Origin: Macrophomina tecta
Taxonomy: Eukaryota; Ascomycota; Dothideomycetes; Botryosphaeriales; Botryosphaeriaceae
NCBI GenBank assembly: GCA_024180945.1
Contig: JAKSGN010000041.1
Location: 1,240,001-1,304,000 of the forward strand
Length of the DNA stretch: 64,000 nt
Direction of reading: 5' to 3'
Positions 33,018-45,540 of this stretch are shown piece by piece (position 1 is the first letter of the stretch; each line of letters opens with the position of its first letter). A model generated the notes under the pieces. The model ran no database searches and was not told where the DNA came from. It saw nothing but the letters and a program-made list of their open reading frames with translations. Position numbers and translations under genes: made by a program.

Positions 33018-36000
33018 ATGGACGAACGAGGTGAAACGGTTGGTGATATCGTCAAGCAGTTTCTCGCTAGTAACGGGGCGGCATCGAGCAGCCGCTCGTC
33101 GGTGGTGTTTGAACAGCTGTCCGTGGAAGGCAGCGGACGAGGTGTGAGCAGCCGTTGCCGAATATCGCATAAGTTCCCGATTGACATCTGAAACCCCAGA
33201 TCCAAGCCGCACCGACTGTCTGGACGACGCTCAAGTCATGGACAAATCTTTTGAACCCGCGCACGTACGGCCAGCCGGAGCCTTCCCGCGCCTTGTTGCA
33301 TGGATTCTCCGGCTCTCTTGGGAGCAGTGAGATGCTGCTTGTTATTGGCAAGCCAGGGAGCGGATGCACGACCTTTCTCAAGGCGCTCGCGAACATGCGT
33401 GAGGAATACAAGGACATCACCGGGCACATGACTTACGGCGGCCGTCCTGCCGACGACCACGATTCGGACCGTGTGAGAGTCACGTTTTGCGGTGCGTTTA
33501 CGGCCCTTGATCAATTGAGAAGTTCCCTTTGCTAACGTATGGCCACAGCGGAGGAAGACAGCCATCTTCCCACACTGACAGTGGCGCAGACGCTTCGGTA
33601 GGGTTCCACTTCTGAGAATTTCGGTACTCGTCGGCTCACAAAGTCCACAGTTTCGCCATCCGCGGCACGTGGGACTCCAGGGCGTCACGGGCCACAGTCA
33701 ATGCCGCAGTAGAGAAGCTTGCCAAATGTGTGGGCTTGGGGCATGTTCTACACACAATGGTAGGCAATGAAGCCATTCGTGGTGTCAGTGGTGGAGAGCG
33801 GAAGCGGGTGTCGCTCGCAGAGGCCATGGCAACATGTCCGGAGTAAGCCAACTGTGCTGACTGCCCCAACACCGGTTAACAACCGCTAAGCTCTACCCAG
33901 TGTTCTCTGTCTCGACAATCCTACGAACGGTCTGGATTCGGCTACCGCCCTCGACTTCGTGCAGATGATGCGTGAGTTCACCAACCAACACGGGTGCGCC
34001 ACGGCCATGAGCGTGTACCAAGGCAGTGACTCCATGGTCCCGCTGTTCGACAAAGTGCTGGTAATCAACGGTGGCCGCCAAATCTTCTACGGCAAGGCTA
34101 CGGAAGCGAAAGCATACTTTGAAGGCCTTGGCTTTGTCTGTCCCGAGCGCACAACCATCACCGACTTCCTGAACTCGATGACGGCGGAGCCCGAGCTGCG
34201 GCATGTGCGTGACGGCTGGACGTTCCGTGCTCCCGCAACCCCGGCGCAGTTCGAGGAGGCGTTCCGTCGAAGCACTTACTACAAAGCTGTGGTCGATGCT
34301 GTCGCTGATGAACGCAGCAAGACGCCTTCGCCAGGCACCAAGAGAAAGGTGTACGCATTGCCTCTACACCGGCAGATCTTCGAATGCTCGGTACGACAGT
34401 TCCGCGTGCTCGCCGGCGACACAAACACGTGGATGACCGAAGCCATTACCATCATCGTCCAGAGCCTGGTCCTCGGCACGCTCTTTCGGGACCAGCCCAG
34501 GGCTACGCGGTCGTTCTTCATCCTCGGCTCGTCCCTGTTCAACTCGGTGCTGGTGCCGGCCCTGCAGTCGATGAGCGAGTTTAACAACAGCTTCGCCGAG
34601 CGCCCTCTCGTGATCCGACAAAAGCGCTACCGCTTCTACCGCCCCATCGCCTACGCGTTAGGGCTCGTGCTGACGGATGCGGTGTGGAAGATCGTCGCCA
34701 TCGCGTACAACATTCCCCAGTACTTCCTCACCGGCTTCCAGCGGTCTGCCGACAAGTTCTTTAGCTGGTTCTGCATCGTCTACGTCCTTCACATGGCGCT
34801 CTCCATGGTCTTCCGCGCCATCGCCGTCGCTTCGCCCAACATGGGCCGCGCTGTGCTCCCTGTCGGCCTGATGTTCAACGTCTTCGTCTTGTACACCGGT
34901 TTGTACGTGCCCGGGCCACAGATGCAGGTATGGCTCTTCTGGATCAAGTACCTCAACGTAAGTTTCCCGCTTCCTATTTTTCCGCATGGCCTTCGCTAAC
35001 GCGCCAGCGTAGCCGCTCTACTACGCATATGAATCTGCCATGGTGAACGAATTCGGTGATCTGAATTATGCCTGCAGTGAAGGCGACCTGGCCCCGAGCG
35101 GGCCGGGATACGACTCCATCGCGAATCAGGTGTGCACAGTCCAAGGCGCGGTGCCAGGGCAGCGGCTCGTATCCGGCGCGGCCTACGTGCAGGAGCAGTA
35201 TGGGTTTGAGGTCTCGCATCTGTGGAGGAATGTCGGCATCAACGCTGCTTTCTTCGTATTTTTTGCACTCTGCACAGGGTAAGGCAGTTGCTAGGCTCTC
35301 TACCCCGATATCACTTTATACTAACAGCAGTTTCCAGGATTGGGATGGAGCGTTATAAGCTCCCTGCCGGCCGGCTCGCCACAGTCTTTTACAAAGCCGA
35401 ACCGAAAGCGATTGTGTCGGAGGCGAGCTCACATAGCTCGGACAACGAAAAGGGAGCGCTCGATGAGGACGTGCCGCCGAGCTCCGCAGACCTGGTGGCG
35501 GCGCAGAATCTGCATTCCGTGTCGAGCCACAACGGGCGGACGCTGGCGTGGAAGAACATCACCCTAGAGCTCAAGGTTCATGGCGAAGTGAAGCGCCTCC
35601 TCGACGGCCTCAGCGGTACGCTCGCCCGTGAATGCAGCCCAGAACTCACTCCGGACTTTCGCTGACAGATTGTGACGATGCAGGCTTTGTGGAGCCCGGA
35701 CAGCTGGCCGCCTTGATGGGAGCATCCGGAGCGGGCAAGGTACGTCGGATCTCGCAAACAGCACTTCAGGAACCGCGGGGCTAATTGAACGCGTAGACGA
35801 CCCTGCTGAACACTCTAGCTGGGCGACTGGAGTTTGGGAGCCTGTCAGGCGATCTATTCCTCGACGGCGGCCCGCTGCCCAAGTCCTTCCGCCGCTACGT
35901 CGGCTGCGTGCAGCAGCAGGACGTCCACCTCCCCAGCCAGACGGTCCGGGAAGCGCTGCAGATGACGGCACGGCTCCGACGGCCGCTCAGCGTGCCGGAC

Positions 36001-37610
36001 GAGGAGAAGGACGGGCATGTCGAGTCTGTCATCCGCACGCTCGAGATGGAGGACATCGCGGACGCGCTGATCGGCGTGCCGGGCGCCGGGCTGAATCTCG
36101 AGCAGCGGAAGCGGGTGACAATCGGGGTGGAGCTGTCGGCCAGGCCGGATATCCTGCTGCTGGACGAGCCGACTTCGGGGCTCGACGGGCAGTCGGCGCT
36201 GACGATCGGCCGTCTCCTGCGCAAGCTGGCCGAGTCGGGCCAGACGGTGCTGTGTACGATTCACCAGCCTGCGGCCGAGCTGATCGAGCTCTTCGACCAC
36301 TTGGTCCTGCTGGTGCCCGGCGGACGGCTTGCCTACGACGGGCCCCTGGGCGACAAGTGCTCGACCGCGCTCGACTACTTCGCCCGCTCCGCTCGGCCAT
36401 GCGGACCAGACGAGAACCCGGCCGAGTACCTTGTCCAAGCGGTCCGAGCCGGATCGCCGGATGCGGAGAAGGTCGATCATCCGGCGCTTTGGCAGGCGAG
36501 CAGCGAGCGTGCCGCCCGCGATGCACGGAGAGAAGGGCTGATTGGTGCCGGGGCGGGCGCACAGTCAGCACTGCACGCCGAACGGACGCATGCGGTGCCG
36601 CTCTTCGTCCAGTTCACGACGACCATGCGCCGCACCTGGCTCTACTACTGGCGCGATCCCGACTACTTCGTGTCCAAACTGCTGATGAACATGGGCAACG
36701 CGCTGCTCAACGGGCTCACCTTCCTCAACGCGGGCAACGACGAGCGCGGCGCGTACAACCGCATCTTCTCGGCCTTCATGTCGCTGATCGTCGGCCCGCC
36801 GCTGGGGCTGCAGATCGAGCCGCGGTTCGTGGCGCTGCGCGACATCTTCACGCTGCGCGAGCAGGCCAGCCTGACGTACAGCTGGCTCTGCTTCGTGGGC
36901 CCGGCCATCCTGATCGAGCTGCCGTACGCGTTCGTGACCAGCCTGGCCTACTGGCTGCTGTGGTACTTCCCCGTCGGCTACTTCGCCGAGCCGGCGCGGG
37001 CGGGCTACAGCTTCCTGATGTACGAGCTCTTCTCCGTGTTCGCGCACAGCCTGGCGCAGCTGTGCGCGGCGCTGATGCCGGGCCTCAACGCCGCCTTCAT
37101 GGCCAACGGCTTCTTCTTCATGTTCGTCAACACCTTCTCCGGCACGCTCTCGCCCGAGCCGGTCACGCCGGCCGGCTGGCGCTGGTACTACGCCGTCTCG
37201 CCGCTCTTCTACCTCAGCGAGGGCACGACAGCCGACCTGCTGTACGGGCTCGAGATCGTGTGCGACGCGGCCCAGACGTCCGTCTTCCAGCCGGCCGCCG
37301 GCGCCAGCTGCCAGGCGTACGCGGCCGACTTCCTGCGCTCCGCGACCGGCTACCTGCTCAACCCGGACGCGACGGCCGACTGCCGCTACTGCCGCTACAA
37401 GGACGGCCAGTCATACGTGAGTTCAGCCAGCCCCGTCTTCCCGTCCCATCCACGCGCTGACAGTGAGGGCCGCAGTACCGCCAGTGGGGCTACGACTTCG
37501 CCAACCGCTACAGAAACGTCGGCATCTTCATCGGCTTCATCGCCTTCAACTACACCGCCGTCATCGTGCTGACCTACCTCACCAAGGTCAAGAAGTGGAA
37601 GCGGGAGTGA
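33018..37610 (+). CDS. PDR-type ABC transporter (ABC-G, PatM-like)
   Basis: This full-size pleiotropic-drug-resistance pump in NBD-TMD-NBD-TMD order probably exports the metabolite at the plasma membrane. The ten exons are 33018-33143, 33200-33491, 33549-33597, 33651-33842, 33901-34957, 35013-35278, 35338-35615, 35684-35739, 35797-37416 and 37476-37610, giving 1356 residues. NBD1 has the fungal PDR variant Walker [10 protein letters not shown] (about 91-99), signature [10 protein letters not shown], and Walker B LCLDNPT with Asn in the usual Glu place. NBD2 has a canonical GASGAGKTT and [12 protein letters not shown], with a divergent LNLEQRKRV signature. This asymmetry is normal for PDR pumps. 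Helix-rich TMDs follow each NBD, ending with [15 protein letters not shown] and a basic tail. At 1356 residues it is at the short end for the family, mainly through a brief N-terminal part. Confidence 0.92.
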
Positions 37611-40248
37611 GGTGGTGGGGCAGGCCCGTCTCTGCCCCGGGCCGGTGGTAAGTCGGGTGGGAGGTGAAATGCCCGAGGTCGTTGGAGGGAAAGGGGCTGG
37701 CTTCGTTGAATTAGTGCGCATATAGATGCAATAAGATTGATAGACCGTATACATGATGACTGCCTTCCACATGAGCACGTATCAACACCCATGCTTCGGC
37801 GCAGCAGCTGACGTGATGGAGAAAGGCCCAGACGCTGCGTCTCAGCGGTCGAGGCAGATGACTCGCGTGCTCAAGGCCATGGCCCAGCCTGCCCGGCAGG
37901 CTGGTGGTGAAGGGCGGCTCTGCACAGTGCTGAGGCGTCTCTTTGGTGGAGCTCCGGATCGGCAAGCTCGGGCTGTACGGTTGCTACGACATGGGGATCC
38001 AGCTGGCCGCGGAGATCAGGCGGTGGGGAGCGCAGGTCACCGTGGGAATCACGGCCAGCGTCAAGGACGGCGGCGTCGAGATGCTGTGCACCGTTAGGGT
38101 ATGCTGTCGATTCCCGTGCACACACTCTCGTCGAAGAAACAGGTCAAGCTTATGAGAGACCCGAAATGTTCAGACACATTTGAACGATGATATGTATTCC
38201 TGATGCGTTGTGGGAGCGCCGGAAAGCTTCAGGTTTGAATGCCAGGGACGCCGAAGCAGCTGGTGGCCTTCAGCAAGATGAAGCGGGTCGATACGGCCAG
38301 GGTGGTCACCGGCCCAGCCTCACTGCCGTCCACTTTGAGACAATTGGATGGCGGGGTCAGGTTCCGAGAGAAGGGTTTGGCTTTCTTTGCGGTAAGCGAG
38401 ACGAAAGGCAAATATCCCGGAAAGAACAGAACACAGAAGGGCCGATTCTACAGGTGGGTTCTGGCCCCGACCGTTGGCGCGGAGGGTTACGGATACGGAA
38501 CCCGAGCAAGTTGGCTTTGTATGGTGACTAGATAGGCCAGGACAAGCACCGGTCCACATGAAAGCAACAGCACGCTAGCGGCCGGGTCCTACACGCCTCC
38601 GTACGCCTCCCCGCTGTTAATCATTCGGGCGGACTCGTCGCGCTCCTCCGTCCACAGGCCCCACTGTCTGCGGAGGAGTGGATCTGAGAAGGTTCTGCCT
38701 GGTGCGGACCGCGCTCATACCCGAACCCGTGGTGGGGAGGGCGGAGAGGGAGCTGGGACTGAAACGAGGCATATCACGAAGGTGAATGAATACGTGCCTG
38801 GTGAGGAGAAGTAGCGGTGATGAGAGCGGGACAGTGGCCGGGAAGACGATGCGGCGAGTGAGCCTGGCGTGGCAAGAATTGAGGCAGCAGTTGCCAATGC
38901 TCAGGCTAAAGGGAAGTAGGGATGCATTCCTTCCGCACTGTTCCCGCACCTCTTGGCGCGGCGGAATCGAGGGAGGGCCGCGATCGTAGCGGAAGCTTGG
39001 ACAGATCGCGGCTTGATAGTTGGCCATATCCACAGCGTGTCAGCTGGCTTTGTGCGCCGTACGCCGGGAAAGGCATGTGAAGGAGAGGTGTGGGATGGGC
39101 TGAGCCTAAAGCAGTTAAGGTGCCAGGATGTGGCGCAAGCTTAGCGCCAGGCGGCTACGGGCCACGCGCCACGGGCCGTCGAAGAGGCTGTTTTGGTGCG
39201 GCCGCTAGTGCAGTTGCAGGGGCCCGGTGTCAGGATTTGCCGATCAAGGCAGACTTGCGCCATACGAGGAAGCGAGGATCATATGATCTCCTAGCGGCGT
39301 TTACTCTCGTGCGAACTCACGTACGATCGTATTGGCTTCGAGTTGCCCGCCATTACAGGAAATGTAAGTAGCGAAGACAATGGCAGATCGGGAGAAAAGA
39401 AGGGGGGCGGGGGGGACAGTGTTCTGGTTCTTATCGGTCATCCAAAGGGGTATAGGCTTGCTCAGCAGGTTTAAGTGGGACTCGGTAGAATAGCCGGGTT
39501 TCCGCGAAAGCACAATGGTCCAAGGGCACGTTGACCTGACGTCACTGGCCAGTTCGGACGATGCTTGCATAAAACAAGCCCTGAAGCTCAAGGCAAGGGT
39601 GCCGCCGTCCCTCTTATCATCTCCCAGCCGGGACCCTGCGGCTGAACAGCAGGACCCGGAACGACGACTGCTCGCCCGGATCTAGAGCCAACGCGGCCGT
39701 CGAATGCAACACCTGTCGCTCCCACCTGGCTCGAAGGATTCGGCTGCCGCATCGACCGGCGGTGCCAGGTGGGGCCCTTTCTCGCAGGCACCAGTACTGC
39801 CTGATGAGCCCGCAGGGCTGAGCAGCGCGGCCGAAGTAGCACCAGCGGCGGCGGCGACGACCGTCATGCTCTGCAATTGTCGACCGGACGGCGACTCGCA
39901 CGGCGCAGCGTCCGCCTCACAACCCTAACCCTGGCGACACCACCCGCACGCTGCCCGGCCGGCCAGCAGGAGTCGGGGACTTTTCATTCCACCTGGGTTC
40001 CAGAATTTCGCTTGGCAGCCCGCGCACGTACCCACTTCTCGCCTGCTCCGGGGCTGGGTACGGGGTGTCAGCAAGAAGGATTTCCGGCTTCCCCACCCGC
40101 CTCCATCACCCCAACCGCGACTGATAACACGCTGCTCTGGATAACGACTGCCACCGGGCCACCTCCAAATATCCCGCCGGCCACCGCCGTCTCGTCCACC
40201 CGCTCGCACCGCACTGGTGGCAGCACAGCGCGTCCGACCGCCGGCGCC
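37611..40248. other. 2.6-kb intergenic region
   Basis: No gene is supported. A plus-strand frame at 37943-38155 contains a smooth stretch (KLGLYGCYDMGIQLAAEIRR) that might be a gene fragment, but nothing extends it. The rest is GC-balanced with only short overlapping frames. The last few hundred bases are the presumed promoter and leader of the regulator at 40249. Confidence 0.4.
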
Positions 40249-42590
40249 ATGTTCACCACCTTCTACGGCACCTCGCCGCGCGCCGCGGGCCAGAAGGGCG
40301 CCGCTCCCGCCAAAAGCCACAAGCGCAGCCAGGTACGGCGGGCGTGCGATTGGTGCAAGCTCATGCGCATCAAGTGCGACAGCCGCCGCCCCTGCCACAA
40401 CTGCCAGCAAGCCGGCCGCGAGTGTGCCACCAACGGCGAGAACCAGTTCCGCAGCATCGTCGCCGCCGTCAAGTAGGCCCCCGCCCCTCCATCGCCTGCC
40501 GTGCGCTGACCCCAAGTCACAGGGAGATCGAGCGGCTGCGTGCCCAGGTGCGCGAGTTCGAGAGCAGCCGGAAGCAGGAGCCCAAGAGCCCGTCCGCCCT
40601 CGACCAGTCCCGTCGCGACTCGCTCTCGGACGCGTACGTCGACCGCCCGTCCGCCTCGCGCAATGGCGTCCGCCTCGACTCGACCCTCTACGGCGTCGCC
40701 TCGCTGCCCTTCTTCCTCACCCGCATGCGCCACTTCCTGCTGCAGGCCGACCGCCCCCCGCCGCAGCTCGACATCTCCACCTGCACCGGCGGCGCCCAGA
40801 CGCCGCTGCTGCACCACCGCGACTGCCTCGGCGCCGACTTCCTGCCGCGCGCGCAGGAGGAGCACTTCCTCGACCTCTTCTGGCAGACGCACTACTTCAG
40901 CTTCCCCATCCTCAGCGAGGGCCAGTTCCGGCGCGAATACCAGGCCTTGTGGGCCGACGCCGCGCCCGGCGCGCCGCGGAAGCCGTCGCCCCTGGTCGAC
41001 ATCGTGCTGGCCCTGTGCATCCAGCTCGGCGCCTTCCTCATCCATCACGCGGCCGACCCGGCCGTCGGCAGCTCGCCCGAGGCCGGCTTGCCGCCCTCGC
41101 TGTCCGGCTTCCAGTACTACAGCCGCTGCCAGGAGGCCATCGACCAGACCATCGAGAGCCCCTCCATCACCACCGTGCAGTGCAACATCTTCAGCGTCGT
41201 CTATCTCTACGAGGCCGGCCTGCTGAACCGCGCCCAGGTCGTGTCCGGCAAGGCCATCATGACGGCCATGATCCTCGGCCTGCCCAACGAGCCGCTCGGC
41301 AGCGAGCCCGAGACGCAGAAGGAGGTCGCGCGCCGCACCTGGTGGAGTCTGTACATCCTCGACGCCAAGCTGTGCATGGAGGTCGGCCGGCCGCCCGTCA
41401 TCGGGCCCTCGCACTCGACCTGCCAGCTGCCGTCTGACTCGGCCGAGATCGCGCAGTCGCTGGGCCCGCACTACATGTTCGACGACACCTGTCTTACCTG
41501 GCTCGGCTTCCAGACCCAGACGCTGCGCCTGCTCAACGCCGTGCGGGCCGCCCAGTCCGCCTTCTATGCCAAGTACGACTCCATCGTCGGCGCGAACGGG
41601 TACCAGGATTTCGGCAGCAACGGCCCCGCCCGCGAGGAGAGCGCGCGCGTCGTGGCCGAGCAGATGAAGGAGCTCCACGCCTGGGCCAGGCAGGTGCCCG
41701 ACGGCTACCTCGTGCCGCGCCGCGACGGCCAGCCATACTCGACCGACCGCTCCCCGCTCGACCTCAGCACCGACATCCCGATCCACTGCCAGCGGCAGCG
41801 CCTCCTCCTCGAGCTGCAGTACCACCAGTACTGCGTCAGCCTCTACCAGCCCTTCATCTGCTTCGGCTCCACCGCCACCGGCCGGTCGACGCCGCTGTCG
41901 GACAGCAAGGCCGTCGCCGGCCTGAACCATGCCATGACGCTCACCGGCATGGTGCACCAGGCCCTGACCTCGTCCGAGGTCCTGAACGGCGTCTACCACG
42001 TCTTCCGGTGGCAGAAGAACGCGCTCTTCACCATGCTCGGCTTCGCCTACACCTTCCCCGTCAGCCACTCGACCGCCGCCGCCCGCAAGGCCATCGACAC
42101 CGCCATCGCCGTCGTCGATATGTACCGCGACATCCTGCCCGAGGCCGGCCCCGTCGCCGCCATCGCCCGCACCCTGGCCGACGACGTCAACGCCGTCACC
42201 GCCGGCTTCCGCACCGGCAGGAGCTGGTCCTCGGCCTCCTCGTCGGCGCTGTCGCTAGCATCGCCCGCCGACGCGTCGTCAGCCAGCCAGCCCGGCGCTG
42301 CGGCCCCAGCCAAGCAGGAGGCTTCGAACAAGCAAGACTTGGCAACGTTGTCGGCCGCAACCGCGGCCGCACCGCCCACTGCCGATGACCTGTTCGACCT
42401 AGGCCTCCTGCAGGACTTGGGCGAGGTCGGAACGAGCTGGGAGACGATGGACATGTTTTGGGCCAGCCTGGACCCGGACAAGGTCCTCTTACCCGGCACC
42501 GGCGCCGGCGCCGGCTCGTGGGCGGCCATGGGCGGCCTGGACGTCATCGCCGGCGACGGCCTTGGCGAGGGCGGGATGGATTCGTCGTAG
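40249..42590 (+). CDS. Zn2Cys6 transcription factor with fungal-specific regulatory domain
   Basis: This nuclear regulator has 763 residues. The exons are 40249-40472 and 40523-42590, with a 50-nt phase-2 intron. The DNA-binding cluster is at residues 33-59: CDWC, six residues, C, five residues, CHNC, six residues, C. A short coiled-coil linker follows (EIERLRAQVREFES). The middle domain has the fungal_trans pattern, with LFWQTHYFSFPILSE, TVQCNIFSVVYLYEAGL and RRTWWSLYILDAKLCMEVGRPP. The C-terminus is low-complexity, rich in Ala, Ser and Gly, and acidic near the end (DLFDLGLLQDLGE), which would suit an activation region. It may control the cluster or be an unrelated neighbour. Strong GC bias leaves long antisense frames opposite it that are not genes. 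Confidence 0.9.
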
Positions 42591-43371
42591 GATTCGGGTG
42601 TCTGCATGGGCGGAGCGGCCAACCGGCGCCGATCTCCCCAAGGAGTTCCGGGGGCGTCTCGCTTAAAATGGGCGGCTTTTTGGTCTGGGATTTGTGGTGT
42701 GCGGATTTTTTGGCTTTGGAAGCTGCGAATGATTCATGGGCTGGACAGGCCGGGGTATGGGTGGGCGTTATAGAGAGATCGAGATAGACAGCCAATTTCT
42801 GAAAATGGACTCCGGTCGTCTTCGGAGCCTCCCTTGTTTCCGCATCGGGTAGTGCGCCGTAATCCCATACCCAAGGCCACATGTAAGGGATCCCAACGGC
42901 GAGCTCTCGCCGTAATCTAGATGCGGCGCCGTTCCGCAGAAGCTGTGGAGCTGATCGGCTACGTGCCTGGCCAACCAGAAGCACCGCAGTCATGGGGCCC
43001 TGCACGATGGGGCTGACCCCTCCCCTGGCGCTCTTCCGGACTCCGATCTGCCCGAAGAGTCTGCCGCTGGCGAACGGATCGTCGGCCGACGCCTCGAAAG
43101 CGCGAGTAAGCTTTGCCCCCAACCGCCGCCCAGCAGGGAATGCGGACTACAGCCTCCTGAAGCAGTAGCGATATCCCTCCTCAACTCCGGCCGCAAAGAG
43201 ATCTGGAACAATCGCGTCCCAGTTCGGATCTGGTCAAGCCTCCAGTCATGGTTGGCAACCCTGTTTCCACCAGCATGGCGTACAAGTACATGACGCCCCC
43301 TGTTGCTCAGCGGCATTTAATCAGCCCAATTGGCAAGCTCCCACACCAGCAACGAACCGAGCAATCAAGCT
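42591..43371. promoter_or_regulatory. Intergenic region upstream of the AflR-like regulator
   Basis: This stretch contains no convincing gene. Minus-strand frames cross it without domains. It should hold the 3' end of the preceding regulator transcript and the promoter of the next one. Confidence 0.35.
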
Positions 43372-44652
43372 ATGTCTGAGCCCACGACGAAGGCCGTCAG
43401 GAGGATGCGGGCGTCGTGCGATCAATGCCACCGGCACAAGCTCAAATGCACGTACGAAGAAGGGTCAATCGCGTGCGCCAGGTGCCTGAGAAAAAAGATA
43501 GCCTGCGTCCGCAGCCAATCAAGACCGGTGGGACGCCGCGTGGCCAAGAAGGAGCAACGAAGAGCAGCGGCTGCCGGCCCGCGCCTGAGTAACAGCATCC
43601 CGGGTGACTCCGAGTCCATGCCCTCAGGAACCTCCGACTCTTCACTTTCAGAAAACACGTCCCCCATCTACACCTCGAGCCTGGACGAGGACGCGGTGGC
43701 GGCGGCGGACGCCACCCACTTCTTCTCCCTCCACCGCATCCCGGACGCGCTAGGATCCCCGTTCCACGAGGTCCCGCTCGCGGTGGCGGACCAGCCCACG
43801 CCGGTCGAGACTCCGCAGCTTGACTCGAGCTGCTTGCCCAACGCAGTAATCGACTTCTCCGCCCTGACCGCAGACTGGTGCCCGCAGGCCCTGCCTCTCA
43901 TCACTCTCACGGCCAGCGACGACAGGACCACGGGCGCTGCAGACACCGCATGGTCGAGCCCCCCTCACCACCATGACCGGTCCAGCACCACCACCACCAC
44001 CGGCCGCAATGCCGCCGCCGCCGACCAGAAAGCAGCAGCAGCCCCCTGCAGCTGTCTGGAAATGCTGCTCTTCGCGCTGCGCGACCACCACGCGGGCACG
44101 CTGGCTCGTGAGTCGGTGCATCAAGCGCTCTGCGTGAATAAGGACGCCCTCGCCGCCGTATCGCGCTTTCTCGAATGCAGCGCGCACGGTGACCAGCACC
44201 ACCAGCAGCAGCATGCCACTTCCTTCTACATCCCCATAGTCGTGGCCTACGCGCTGCTGTGCAACGTGGCGGCCACGTTCGCGCACGCGCTGCGCATGCC
44301 GGGCGACTCCACCTTCGTCTTCGGCGCCTACACTGTCGATGGCAATGACGGGCACGAGCTGCGCCGCCGCATCGTCCTCATTGGCGTCAGGCGCATCAAG
44401 CAGTTCCTCGGCCGGCTGGGTTGCTTGGCCCCTGCTTCCGGCGAAGGCCAGAGACGCGTGTCGTCGGCAGGAGGAGGGGCCGAAGGAGGAGGCTGGCCGC
44501 CGCTGTCGTCCGCTGGGCATGACGGAAGCGGCCTGCTCGACGCCGCCGCCGCCGCCGCTGCTGCTTCATATAGGCCTGTGTGTACGGCATTGTATCGCTC
44601 GCTGCGCAGGGATGTAGACCATCTCATCTATCAGATAGAGGGACATTCATGA
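43372..44652 (+). CDS. AflR-type Zn2Cys6 regulator, likely pathway-specific (PatL-like candidate)
   Basis: This is a single-exon protein of 426 residues starting at ATG 43372. The frame is open slightly upstream but has no ATG. The zinc cluster lies at residues 16-44: CDQC, six residues, C, eight residues, CARC, six residues, C, preceded by a basic RRMRAS and followed by a basic linker GRRVAKKEQRR. The rest is Ser/Thr-, His- and Ala-rich, with CSCLEMLLFALRDHH and a final RSLRRDVDHLIYQIE. This layout, a zinc cluster plus an AflR-like C-terminal domain around a Cys-x-Cys motif, is common in regulators sited inside polyketide clusters. It is the better candidate of the two for the cluster's own activator. 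Confidence 0.87.
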   Translation: MSEPTTKAVRRMRASCDQCHRHKLKCTYEEGSIACARCLRKKIACVRSQSRPVGRRVAKKEQRRAAAAGPRLSNSIPGDSESMPSGTSDSSLSENTSPIYTSSLDEDAVAAADATHFFSLHRIPDALGSPFHEVPLAVADQPTPVETPQLDSSCLPNAVIDFSALTADWCPQALPLITLTASDDRTTGAADTAWSSPPHHHDRSSTTTTTGRNAAAADQKAAAAPCSCLEMLLFALRDHHAGTLARESVHQALCVNKDALAAVSRFLECSAHGDQHHQQQHATSFYIPIVVAYALLCNVAATFAHALRMPGDSTFVFGAYTVDGNDGHELRRRIVLIGVRRIKQFLGRLGCLAPASGEGQRRVSSAGGGAEGGGWPPLSSAGHDGSGLLDAAAAAAAASYRPVCTALYRSLRRDVDHLIYQIEGHS

Positions 44653-45540
44653 TCTGAATTCGAATCAACCGTTCCGCGTGTTATTTCTGCTTCCAATATC
44701 TAGCAGTATGCGTATCGTTAATCGCTCTCTTCCAACCGGGCATACACACCGTCGGTCCTGGCGTCGATTGCATCCGCTACGCTCTTCGTTGTCGAATGGC
44801 GTTGCATTATCCAAGTGTAGCGTTTTGGCTCGGGCATTACTCTGCGAGCGCTTACACTAGGTATGCGCGATGTGCAGATTAGCTGCCTCTAGTTTAAGAG
44901 CGGCGTGCACACGCGTTAATCTTATCCGGGCGTGAGCAATAGTTAATAATAGCCCGTTACTGCTTATTGTAAGCTTCCTGCCCGGGCCAATGCAACTCAC
45001 GCGGTCTAACACCGTGCAGCCGACGTCGTAGCGTGTGACGGTCGATGTCGCATTTGGCCACAGTCTTCGTGAGGCAGGGGGACAGAGCTGCTCAGCCTTA
45101 TTCAAGACGGCTTGAGCACATTCCTCGCATGTGATTTCGCTGAAAGACACTATTGTTGATGAGTAAACGCGTAGCAAAGGAGAAGGGTGATGACTTTGGC
45201 TGCAGCGCGCGTTGGGGTGTCCCGTGTGTTAGTGTGTCAACTACTCGTTTACGAGAAGACCCGAGGAACGAGGATTGCGATGGACGAGCATTATTGAGAA
45301 GCACCATTGGCTACGGTCCGTTGGTTTGCTGGCGTGCATGGTGCCGTCACAGGTTCACTGGGCCCGAGACGCGTAGCGCGTCGCGACGCGCCAACGGTCA
45401 CGATTAAGTCTTTCTTACTCAGCTGCCAAGCGACACGCGACCCGGTCTGGCTTGTTCTCTGCGACGCGACGTCTCCAACAACCACCGCAACTTGTAAGAA
45501 CAACAACATCCGTGTTTAAACCTAGAGTCAAGCAACTGAT
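44653..45540. other. Boundary region between the gene cluster and the AT-rich block
   Basis: No gene is supported. Base composition is still balanced here, but it changes sharply to AT-rich at about 45.5 kb. Confidence 0.45.

Noticed and set aside
40263..42068. 601-codon open frame on the minus strand opposite the Zn2Cys6 regulator
   Set aside because: The sense strand carries clear zinc-cluster and fungal_trans motifs; the antisense frame is a GC-bias shadow.
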